From contig NC_046683.1 of the NCBI RefSeq assembly GCF_009870125.1, forward strand, positions 52,653,869 through 52,717,868: DNA of 64,000 nt, in the 5' to 3' direction. Of this stretch, positions 21,542-33,500 are shown piece after piece. A program made the translations under genes and the position numbers. Each line of letters begins with the position of its first letter. Within the stretch, counting starts at the first letter, position 1. The notes below the pieces were generated by a model, which saw only the letters and a program-made list of their open reading frames with translations, was not told the origin of the DNA and searched no databases. This DNA is from Drosophila pseudoobscura. Its lineage: Eukaryota; Arthropoda; Insecta; Diptera; Drosophilidae.

Positions 21542-24500
21542 GCAGCACCATCAGCTGCAGGCACAGATGGCCGGCTCCACGCTGATCAACTCGAATCACC
21601 ACTTGGCCATGTCCCCAGGGGGATCGGGACCGGTCCCGCCACCATCGGGATTGCCACTCGGAGCCCCACCAGCACCGACGGTCAAGTCGATCGCCAAGCA
21701 GATGAACATCCAGATTCCGGGCGTCGGTGTCGGTGTCGGCGCTGGCGCGGGCTCCGGCTCGCCCACATTCAGCACCATGGGCATGGTGGCGGCCCAGAAG
21801 GCGGCCGCCGGAGGAGGGACGCCGCTGCAGCTGCGCAAGCAGCTGCCCAATCCCCACCTGCACCATCCGTACGGCAATGTGGTCGTACCGGGTGTCCCGG
21901 GCTCGGGCTCGGGCCCGGTGCAGGCTTCCCAGTTGGTCGCCGTCGCCGCCACCCAGTCCACGCTGATCCTCCACAAGCACCCGCACCCGCCTCTCATCCA
22001 CAGCATCGACGCCCTGCTGCTCGACGACCGCTTCCTGAATCGCTTTTTCCAGTACTTTTCGCCGTACGAGCGGCGCGTCCTCGCCCAGGTCTGCATCAAG
22101 TGGCGGGACATACTGTACCGCAGCCCCCGCTACTGGTCCGGCCTGCTGCCGACCCTGCAGTGCCGCGAGCTCCGCCAGATGCCCGGCTGCGACCGCGGCA
22201 AGCTCTACAACTCGCTCATCCGTCGCGGCTTCCATGCTCTCGGCCTGGTGGGCGCCTCCGATGAGGATGCCCTGGACGTGGTGCACTCCTTCCCGCTCGC
22301 CTCCAAGCACGTCCACTCGCTCAGCCTGCGCTGCTCCTCGATCAGCGATCGCGGCCTGGAAACCTTGCTCGATCATTTGCAGGTGAGTCTTTTTTTCCTG
22401 GGCTATTGTCCGACAGAAATATGATACTTTCTTCAGCCTCCCTCAGCTGTTGGCTCTCCACTTTACGGCGCACTATCTCTGCGGCAAAGCAGCACAGAGT
22501 TCCCAAAATATTTGCTTTGAAAAGTTGGGGACAAAGTTTCTGGGGACCGTCTTCTTTCCGGCATTCGCCCGAGTAGGGGACCGCCCAAAGGACCTCCCAG
22601 AGAGCAGCTGCAGCCTCCCAAGCGAACGTCTTTCATTTGGCCTAAAGTCTCGGTCGACGGAGGCGGACGGAGGAGGACGGGGAAAAGTTGACAGTGGTCA
22701 GTCCCGTGTCGGATGAGATCCGAAATAAACCCGCACCATCTCGGCGCTGGTCAAGCGAAACTATTTTCATTTTATTTCGGGAACGAGAACTTGTGCCGTG
22801 CCGCGCGCCACACAGAAATAATGAAACGTGTCAGAGCTGAAAAGTGTGTCATCCTCATCGCCGGGAAGGGTGGGGGGTGCCACAGGCAGAGGCAGAGGCA
22901 GAAGCAGAGGCACAGTCACAGTTTTCGGCACTTGTCGCATAATGAATTGATGCGATCAATTTCAGATGCAATCACATCAAAGAACCCTCGTAAATCTCAT
23001 TTAATTTAGCAAAATATTTTGCTCCGCTAATTTGTTCATTCGGGAGCGAAAGTTCCCTCGAATTGAATTCATAATTTGAATGAATCTTTCATGAGGTGAG
23101 CGGTGCGTGTGCCGAATGGAATGTATCTGGGGCATTTTCATTATTGTATTTTTGTTAAATACAATCAAAATGTTCTCTTGTTGAAGAAGACACAACTTTT
23201 GGTGCCATACCCTGGAAGAGGGTATGTTTTTTTTTGGCAAAGAGGGATAAAAAGATGGAAAAAACGTTGCAGAGAGATGAGAAATAGGCAGACCCGAAGA
23301 GAGAGAGAAAAGTGACAGGAAAACCCAAGAATCGCAGAGAATGGCAGCAAAAAGCTCTGCCTGTCACGTCACACAAAGAGCAGGAAACTGAGAGAGTGAC
23401 AAGTGACAGTGAATAAATAGGCAGCTCCGGGGAGAGCGGAGGAGTTTAGGAGGGGGCACCAGCGGCTACCATCCGAACGATCGATTTGCAAGGGTATTAA
23501 GGGAGCTGAAACGCCGGAAGCTGGTCTCTAATTTCCACCTGTCAGCCTTTTGTCGAGAACTCTCTGCCCTCAGACCCCGATGAGGTAATCCTGTACGTTT
23601 TCATTTAGCCAGTGGAGCTACGTTGTCCTCCTCCTCCTCCTCCCAATTGAATAAAGCAGAGTCCCCAATAAACAATAACTTCATTTATGATATGACAAAG
23701 CCTCTACTTTGCCCGAAGGGCATATGGCTGGGCAGACCCAACCTAAATCGGATTGGCAGGACTAACAAGTGCGGTTCGTCCTTAATTGGTGCTCAGCTGT
23801 GGTGGAAGCGAAGCAAATACATTCGTTTCATGGACCAATTCAAGGCAATCTGAGGGCCTAAACCACCAGGGGCCCGGCAGGAAGGAGGCAAGCCGGAAAC
23901 TGGATAATGGTGGAGCACTGGCAGTGCCACAGTCCATCACACACTCAATGGGTTGGACTCCTCTCCGCTGAGAGTACGAGTGCGAGTGCGAGTGTGTGGC
24001 CCCCCCACTGTCACTCGGAGGGACTGCTGATGTCAGAATTAATCCAATGTGAATGCATGTCATGTTTATGGGCCTAGTTCTGGGTACTGGTGGCCGCCCA
24101 CAAATGGTTTGATTGCAAATTGCTGTCACTGGATGCGTCAACAACGCCCCCACATACAAGCGGGGGGCCCAAAGGACGACTGGAGCGCCGATGATGATGG
24201 TGGAAAGAGGATCAACCGGAGAGGGAACCGGAGTGGAGTGGAGTGGTGTGTGCGCGGCAGTTTGACCTTGGGGAATCGACGGAGTGCCTCCCAAGTGCAT
24301 GTCCTTTCCCTCCGGACATGCAATGCGAAACGAATGCTAGCGAATGCGACGGAAATGCGACGAATTCTACATAGTACATTCCCATTACATATTTAGCGGA
24401 ATGGCCAATGCGCTGGGAGTACGGATACGGGTGTACGGGTGTACGGGCTATGCCCACCATTTCCGCATTGCCGCGGACGTGTATCCTCCAAAGTGGCCAA

Positions 24501-27500
24501 CGTTGAAGTGCCAGGAGCGCGTTGAACCCAGCCCCGTTGACCCATAAAACCCACTCGAGAACCTGGGCTTGAAAGGGAAGCCTGAATTACCTGCGTATAA
24601 ATAAATCCCAGCGATTACGAGTGCGAGGACGATAGTTTTTCGCCCGTCCAAGGGTCGAGGGAGATTCTGGAAAGCCCTCTGCCCCTGCCCCACTGCCTTT
24701 TCATTGGAAATTCGTATTTATATTTGTGTACAACTGAAAAAACCACATGCAAACACTGTGAACAATTCATTAGCATTACTTTTTCTGCATGTACAGATTG
24801 TTTGTTCTTGCATGCAAATATCGCGTGTATGCAAAAACCCTTTTTAAAGAAAAAATTGTGTGTGTTTCCCTTAAAGCGGGGAATTCTCGCTGATTTCGGC
24901 TCTCGCGATATTCAAAAGAATGAAAAGCGAAAGCTACACACAATGGCCGATCATCATGAGATGCTCAGAAACTACCCAGAGATACCCCCCGAGATATCGA
25001 GTAACGTCATCTACTTAAACTTGTGTACACATGTCGGAACGAACGTTCTATTCGTATTCGTATTCGTATTAGCATTACATTTGCGTGGCTGCTGACTTTT
25101 GGTATCGATTTTTGGGGCAGCAAAAAGTTTCCCCTTGGCCACATCGTAAGGAAAACTTTCATAATTTTCCATAAAAACCGAATAGGAATGGGAATGGGAA
25201 TGGGAATGCCAAACACACAGAGCGTACAGACGAAAATCCGTACAACAAACGGCAAAACCGTACAGCGTTTACGTACAACATTCATAATGAACTTGTGGCA
25301 AAGTTGGCAACGATATTATTATGGCTTGCTAGTCGGTGGCTCGACTGCTGACTGCTGACTATTGCCGGAGTTAACAATGCGACTAGTACGGAATCCAATT
25401 ACTGCCATTCCGTACACACATATCCAGTAAAACATAACCGTAATTAGACCATTTGAATCGTTAATGAGCTGGGAGCTGGTTGCTGGGTGCTGTGTGCTGG
25501 GACTTTTGCTTATAATTAATGCAAAAAAGCCTTAATTAGGCAAATCATTTACTGGCACACATAAAAGAAGAACTATCGGAGGAGCAGGACCCGGCATGCG
25601 TACCCTCTGTGCCCCTGAGTCCACGACTGATTGATTGTTCATTATGTATTGTATTATGGTATTGGTATTGCATCTAAATCGCACCTTGCCGCCTTATCGA
25701 ATTTCTACCGATTGTTGTTTTCAGTTTCAGACTCCGGCGTAGGATTTGCTAGGGGTTGGGTAATGCGTTTTTCTGCTCATGTGATTTCCTGTGCCCGTGC
25801 CCGTACCCGTGCCCGTGGTTTCTATATCGTGCTTCCGGCTGCGCTGCGTTGGTTGTTTATCGCTTTTGCTGGCTTTGTTTCCGCCGGGAATCAGGGCGCC
25901 AGCCTCAAGAGCAGACAACAATCATGGCCTGGACGTGGGCCTGGACCTGGTCCCGACACAATGTCTGGCCCTCGAATCGGGGCCATGTTTCACTCCGGCA
26001 AAGGTCAAAGTTGATCGCGTTGCACGCTGCTTTCAGATGCGATTTAAAGCCAGCACAAACTTTTAGCAGTTCCACGGCACAACTTTGGACCACTGCAATT
26101 TAATCCGAATCCGAATCCCCGCCCCCGCAGCCCGTAGCCCGTTGCCCGTGCCCCGCCATCCCCCCACTCGATTTGTTTTGCCCCAAAAAAGCCAAGGGAT
26201 GATTGCTAATTGCCATTTTGTGTGTGTTTTGTGATTGTTGTCGGTGTGGGTCTGGGTGTGCGGTGAACCACATGATATATCGAATGGCAAGTGGAATTCC
26301 TGCTGAAATTGGCAGTTCGAATGAATGAAATGCTCTCAGAATTGTAATTGCTTAATTACTCAATCTGTATCTGGACTACTCTGCGGTTTCTTTGCATATC
26401 CTCTGTACACTGCAGTGTCTTTCCTGGAAAACTATCACTGTGCTGATCTATAAGCAGTCCTTGAGAGCTTCAGTGGCAGAAGGAGGGCTCTCCTTAATAT
26501 CGGATTGTGGATTTCATAATTCCTAGTTCCGCTGGTGCCAATACGCTCTTTTCAACGATTCGACCTTGTCAGAATTTTCCAAAAATAACAGCTTAAGTAA
26601 ATATATAAACATTTCATATATTGATCAATAAAATGTTTTATTTCCACATTCTAGAAATAATAATGCTTCTGTGGCTGTTGTTGTTTGCTGTTTTATAAAT
26701 ACCTTGTGGTTCAGTGGCTCCATTGAATTTCAAATATGCCCCCATCTCTTGGGGAATTTACTGTCTGCCCGAAACATTTACCTGAGGCACCCATACGAGT
26801 GCGAGTGTGCAAACATATGTGAATACCTATAGGTACGGGTGTATGTATATGAATTCTAAATTCTTGTGCCTGTGATTGGCCTTTATTTTCCGCTGGCCAA
26901 GTGTCAACACGAAGTGTGTGTGAATGCCATCAAATGTCCAAAAGTATTTCAGAAATCATCACGACAGCAGCTCATAAAAATATTTTCGCTTGACAACCGA
27001 ATAGCACACATTTCCGAGGACTAATATGGCAAATGGCAAATGGCACCCGAAAACCATTCACCCAGACTCTGACGATTCGATTCTATTATGCTTTATTGTG
27101 CTTATCCATTCGATATACGTATGGATACTACCGGAGCCAATCAAAATTCACTTTGGAAATTTAAAGCTGTCTAAAAATTCATAGTAGCATGCTGAAAAAT
27201 ATCAAATAACTTGCAGATACAGATACAGAATGCAATCGGAGTTCACTTACGGGCGTGCTTGGCCTCCACGAAGAGGTTCTTGCACTTGGCCGCCTTGATC
27301 TGAACGCCACACTCTGGAAAGGTTTGGTTTGAAAGGACTTGGGCAGGGGCAATGGACTGCAAATTAACCAAATAGTACTTACGGGGTCCGTGGGTTTGTA
27401 CAACTTCTTTGCAATGTTCACCTTGAATTTAGGGGGAAATTCGCAGAGAGAATCGAGAATCAACTGTTGGAAAACTCACTGGGTCGTTTCGGTGCAGCTG

Positions 27501-30500
27501 ACACAGAGCCGAGGACGGCCAAAATCACAAATACGATTAGATCTAGGGGCTGCATGATGCGATGACTTCCTGGCGGATTAAACGGAAAACTCGGCTGTAG
27601 TTCGCTTTTATTACAGATGTTATATAAGATCTGTGTGTGTAACCAATCGCTTGAGGTATGCATATTATATTCTTCTTCCGGCTTTGCTATTCAAGAACTG
27701 ATTTTCATGGCTGATCATCATATCTATGTTTGACGAATCGCACAATTGTTTTCTGTGTATTTTGGCTTTTCTTTTGGCTGTACTACGCTTCTGCGGGCTG
27801 TGACTCCGTTACCTGGTTGTCCGTTATTCTTGTCATCTGCGCCTGAATTGAAGAAAGAAGCTTTGTGCAGGCGAAGCTTAAAAGCCTTATCTCTCGATCT
27901 GCTCTTCATTCAAAAGCTTTGCTCCACACGCACACGCTCTCTTGTGCCCTGTAGTGCAGTCATGATCTCTTGCTCTCTCAGTTGATTCATTGCCTTGATT
28001 GCTCTCTCTCTCTCTCGGCTGGTAACTTTCGCTCTCACTCTCAGGGCCAAGTGCAAGGGAGGGGAAATGGTTTGTCCATGGAGGCGAGAAGGAGAAATTA
28101 ATGTATGAGAATATTTAAAGGGAGCCTGATACAATTTTATTTGAAAATCCTTCGAAGGTTGCCTTAAATTCTTGGGGGGAGAGCCCTTACTTTTTGATTT
28201 TACTCGGAACTAATCAATTTTCCACTATTCGCTTCGCAGAGCTTGTTTGAACTGGAGCTGGCTGGATGCAATGAAGTCACCGAGGCTGGACTGTGGGCGT
28301 GCCTGACGCCCCGCATCGTGTCCCTGTCGCTGGCGGACTGCATCAACATCGCGGACGAGGCCGTGGGGGCGGTGGCCCAGCTGCTGCCCTCGCTGTACGA
28401 GTTCTCGCTGCAGGCAAGTGCTGATCCGACTTGTACCCACCGGACAAACACCCCAAGCCCCCCAAACGCCCCGCCCACTAACCCAATCTCCTTCCCCACA
28501 CACACACACAGGCCTACCACGTCACGGATGCGGCCCTCGGCTACTTCTCGCCGAAACAAAGTCACAGTCTGAGCATACTACGCCTGCAGTCGTGCTGGGA
28601 GCTGACCAACCATGGCATCGTGAATATCGGTAAGTGGCGGCGATCCAGGACTCCCCCCGCCCCCCCTTCGTGTGGGGGGAAAACTTTGAAAATTCCACTG
28701 GTTTACGCTTCACGGTCGGAATTGTTAAGCGATGTCAAATGGCATTACCTTACGGGCTCCACGGTCCGCTCCATCCATGGCTAAATCCCTCCGCTGGGGG
28801 TCGTCCCGCCCAACTGAATGTTCAATTTGCAAAATGTTGCCGATGACGACTCACACGGCAGCGGCGCTAATGGCACTTCTGGTGGCAGTGCTGTCTGTGG
28901 TCCAGAAAAACTGCCTAGGATACCCGCCAGGAGTGTGTCTGCTGGAGCATGAGCTGTAGATGGACCTACAAACAAAAAAATATACTCGTACGGGCGTATG
29001 AACAAACTTGTAATGAAATGCTTGTAGAAAGACCTATTCCTTGCGGGTTTGGCCTGCTTCCGAAACGTGTCCTTTGTGCCCTCGTCACATCATCTCCAAA
29101 CATTGCACTCAACTAATTGAAACTTTTTTGTGGGACACTTTTTGTGATGCTCTGCTTCCTGGGCAACGGGCAACAAAGTAAACGGCTCTACAAGGGCTTC
29201 TACGTCCTTTGACGTCCCTGACAGCTCCCTAACTGTACCCTTTTCAGTTGCAACTTGGCCTGAGCCTCGTATTATTGTATCTTGGACCCCACCACTAGCA
29301 TCTGTGCCGAGAAGGTGAGGCCAGCCCCAATTAAGGATTCGTTCCACTATAAAGATCGCTGGAATGACAGCAGAAATGACGGAACATTTAGTGAGGAATA
29401 CCTAACAAACTAAACTCATTTCATTCGTTTTCCAGCATTAACCTGGTCGTCAACCACTTTAATTGACGTATTTGTTGGCTGGAACAGAGCAGCGGAGCAG
29501 CAGAGCAGCGGAGCAGCAGAGAGCTTTAGAGCATACTTATGGGGCAGCGGAAACCCCATTTAATATGCAATATACGACGTTGGCAGGCATAAACCTGCCA
29601 TTTATTTCGCTTTCCAGGGAGAGGAACACGCCTCTGCACGGGTACGTTACTTTGACCTTTGCCATGGCGACGGCTATGGCTCAACGGGCTCAAACGCCCA
29701 CTTGAGTCCCTGGCGACCGGCTCGACTCGACTCTACTCGACTCAGCTCGACTCGGCTTGGCTCGGCTCGGTCTGTGCAGCAGCAACGTCTGTGGCAGCAT
29801 TTTGCCATCAATTTCGTGGCACGTCATTCTCTTTTGCTACCTGTGCCAGACTCCCCCCAATCCCCCTGGCTGTGGCAATCAGCAAGAACCATAACAACGC
29901 CTCCATGCCACTCCCACATGCTATTGGGCCGCAAATTAAGCTGCAGATTGCTGCAAGCGCACAGGATGCGGTTCCCCACTGCCTCAGAAGTCGCCCTTCG
30001 CACCGAAATCGAATTATCGCAGCTCAATGAACAAACTCGTTCTCGTTCTGGTTCAAGTGCAGGGCAGGACAGGAACTGAATCTGGAGTTGCGGCTTAAGC
30101 TGGGAATGGGACTCGGTTCAGAGGTATCTGAATCCCCTTGAGCCTTGGGCGAAAATACTGCTGGTTGCCCATGCAGTTCTTTTTTTGTGTTCACCTGGAC
30201 AGAGATTCGATTGTCAGTATGCGAAAACCTGATTAAACAGCGACTACAGCTTTATAGAACTATTCGCTCAAAAGATCAAAGAGTTTATCTTAGTAATGGA
30301 AACGTAATAGAAAATGTCGGGGCATTCCCTGAGCAAACTCCAAAGTGGTCTTGGTAAAGTGCTTAAAACATGTTTAAACACACACTAAAGCCTCCTTTTG
30401 CATCTTGTTTACCGACAATATTTGCGTGATGGATGAAGGAGCAAGGAGAGCCCAACAACGCCCCACAAACAGCATATTACTCATCCGCACATCCCGTGCA

Positions 30501-33500
30501 ACGGGGATTGGCTCCTGTCTCGGCCGGTCTGTGGTGTGTTTGTCCAGGGTAACGCCGTCCGGGCGGCGGTGCGGCGGTGCGGCCCGGCGTGTCTGAGGGG
30601 CCCTAAGCAAATAGGCGCCACATTAAATGCTGGCATTTTGTGTAAATTGGGCGGCAGTCATGAATTGTTTGTGGAACTCGACGAAAAATCAAAATAAAAT
30701 ACGAAATTCAACAAAGAATCAACACAGAACGACAATCAAGTACATATGCGACATGTCGGAGAGAGGAAATGTACATTGAAAAGTGGCAAATAAATCGGAT
30801 AAAGCTCTCGCAACAAGAACAATAAGGAGAACACTCTTTTCTTTGTTATTCTGGCTGTAATCCATCACGGATTTGCTCAACATACGGACCCTCTTTCCGG
30901 TTGCCTTCGACTCGGCTGAGACGCTCAGGCGCCACAGTTTAAGCCATTGTCAGAAGTTGTGCAATCCGGCCCCGGGAGGAGTCGAGCTCTCCGTTCCCGG
31001 CTATGGAAAAACTTTTAATAAAAACAACTCGCAACCGTTTCCCCCCAGCAGTGGCAGAGGCACGGAGTCCGGGCTTATCAGAACATCGAGAAGCCGTTTG
31101 GCTAATTGCATTTGTCATCTAATTGAATTGGGGCAAGTTTCAAGTTCGCAGAGCGGCTCGACCGCTGACTCTGCCCCTGGGAGGCGGCTCAGGTCGTTAG
31201 CGCTGGCCCAGTGCCAGTCGGCCAGTCGGCCATTCGGGACCAGTGGACTCTTTTATTGCCTTGCCAATGGCTTTGGCTTTGGCTTCACGTTCAGCTTTGA
31301 CTTCAACACATCATTTGGCACGCAATCCGGGCCGAGCCCCAGCCGGAAACGGAAATGTAAGAGCGGCTGACTGACACATTGAATGGCTGTCTCGTCGCGC
31401 CCCGTCCAAGCTAATTGGCAGCGCTTCGAGGTCGTTCAACTGGGCGTATGCGTGATTTATGAATCCGCACGTGTGCGGGCACGGGTGGAGCGGGTAGACG
31501 CGGGTCGAAACAATGAACAAGTTAATCTCCCATTAATTAGTAGTGTCAACCGAAATGCCGGATCCCATTTAGCAGAGCCTCACACCAGCAGCGGGGCAGA
31601 GCCTCAGCCCCCACTCTCCCACTGTCCCAAACTTTCTACCGCACAGAATCGTGCAACAGCAGGGGCCATCTTGACCGCTGATTGCCGGCTGTGGTTCGTT
31701 TCGCGTCTGAACAATTGCATTTGTCGTCGACGGCGACATGTCCATCAATTTAACCCGCAAAGTGCACCGGGACTGCCGGCCAAAAAGCTTTGCCACCCCT
31801 TACCTACCCACCTTCCCACCTTGCCACTGTTGCCAAACAAAATGCTAGCCAATACACGGTGGGATGCATTCCATCCGAAAGGGTTAGAGAACCGTGGGAA
31901 TATACCCTGAAGGGGCACGGCCCACCGTGCGAGTGCCGCATCGCAACCTTTTCGCTCAACATTAGGTGCACGTATGTACAAGTATCATATAAATCGAGCT
32001 GCAGGTCTTGACCAGCCTAGTGCAAATTATGTTGAGCCTGTGTCGTATGTATCTATGGGAGCCTGCTGCTTCGAGGGGGACATTCCTGCACGCCGAGACA
32101 CCAAATTCATCTTCTTCGGTCGGGGCGGCACCACCGTCAGCTCTGCGCCTGTCCGTCCGAGCGCCAAGCAATTGATACATCTCCCTGGCTGTCTGCAGCT
32201 GCAGCTGCCATTGCCGCATCCCCATTCCGCCCCATTCCTCCAATCCCTCACAGGGGGAGGAGGAACGCCCCTCGGGTGTCGTGTTCATTAAATTACATTT
32301 ACATTTTTCAAGGTGCTGCTCGGACTCTCGTCTGGTGTCGGTTGGTGGGGCTCTGCTATTCGGCTGTCGCACGCTTTTCGTTGGGAAATTGTTAATTAAC
32401 TTAATTTTTATTTTTATAAAAGCTCTTCGGGGGGCGATGCCATCCGATGCCCCCGGCATGGCACGCACTGTCCCCTGCGACGACTTCCCATTTGGCCAAC
32501 TTGTCAATCAGCCGTCAGCTGGTCGCTGTTTTTGCGCACGGCAGCGACAGCGACAGCGACAGAGACAGCAGCAGTGACCCTGAACCTGAACTTGGATGAA
32601 ATGGCCACGCAGGCAGAAGCAGAGGCAGAGGCAGAGGCAAGGCCGGACGGACCACAAGAGTATTTGAAGAGCGGCGAGTGTGCACCCGGATCGGAGCACT
32701 TTCTCCCTGATTAGATCCTGGCACCTGTTCAACTTCCAGTGAAGTGCACAGGCCACGGAGAATCGGCCATAGACACATGCTCAGGCCCAAGGCCAATGCG
32801 ATTGAAGGGGCTTCGAGATGCATAAAGTGTTGCGTTGCGTGGTCGCTGACTTCTCTTCGAGTGGGCGAATGAAATTGCATTTGATGACAGCCAAGGAGAC
32901 GGCAGGAACACACTGCCTCGCATCAACCGAGGAGCTTAACGTCAATTAAGTATCCGATGATGTTCCCACGCAGTAGCTCTGTGGCCATAGGGACACCAGC
33001 ATCCGCCAGGCGCCCACGTGCAGGGCCAGGCAGGGCTGTCCTGTGATGGATGTCCAGTCAGAAGATGGAATGTGGATGGAAAGTCCTGCTCTAAGTGCCA
33101 GATAAAACGTATATTTTGTATACGATGGTTGCGATGTGCCATGTGTCGTACGAGTGAAGATTATATTTGACTATCCAGAAGATTGTTCGACGCGAAGCCA
33201 TGTAATGCATATGTAATGGTTGTTTTATTGTTATAATGCAGAATATGAAAAGATACTGAAAGCTCAAAAGGTAGTAGAGAACCTTCACATATGCGTGACC
33301 CATTCTTCATGAGTATCTCGTACGTTTAGTTAAGGCCACACAAGGCCAGTAGCTCTGCAAAGTCCACGCTGTCCGACTGCTTGAGATCCATTAGCTTGTT
33401 GTACACGAAGGACAAGTGTCCGCAATTGTCAGAGAAAGTAATTATGTGTTTCAGACCCTGAAAACATTTAAATTGTGTATGCAAAAGAGTTAACTGCATC

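Larger units (their letters stand above)
22383..28239 (+). other. Intron 1 (coding) of the FBXL16-like gene
   Basis: A 5.9-kb intron from GTGAGT to a TTCGCTTCGCAG acceptor. Apart from the minus-strand secreted-peptide gene at 27.1-27.6 kb, I see only simple repeats: GAATGG-type units at 25188-25208, ATTCGT units at 25048-25068, a CTCT tract at 27999-28017, and AT-rich DNA. The open frames inside have no family features. Confidence 0.6.

Noticed and set aside
21114-22376. 420-codon minus-strand open frame opposite the FBXL16-like exon
   Set aside because: It is the antisense shadow of GC-rich repetitive coding sequence; its composition (Gly, Ala, Val, Arg runs) mirrors the sense repeats.
25048-25208. 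ATTCGT and GGAATG tandem runs resembling a satellite
   Set aside because: Each has only three to four units; ordinary intronic simple repeats.
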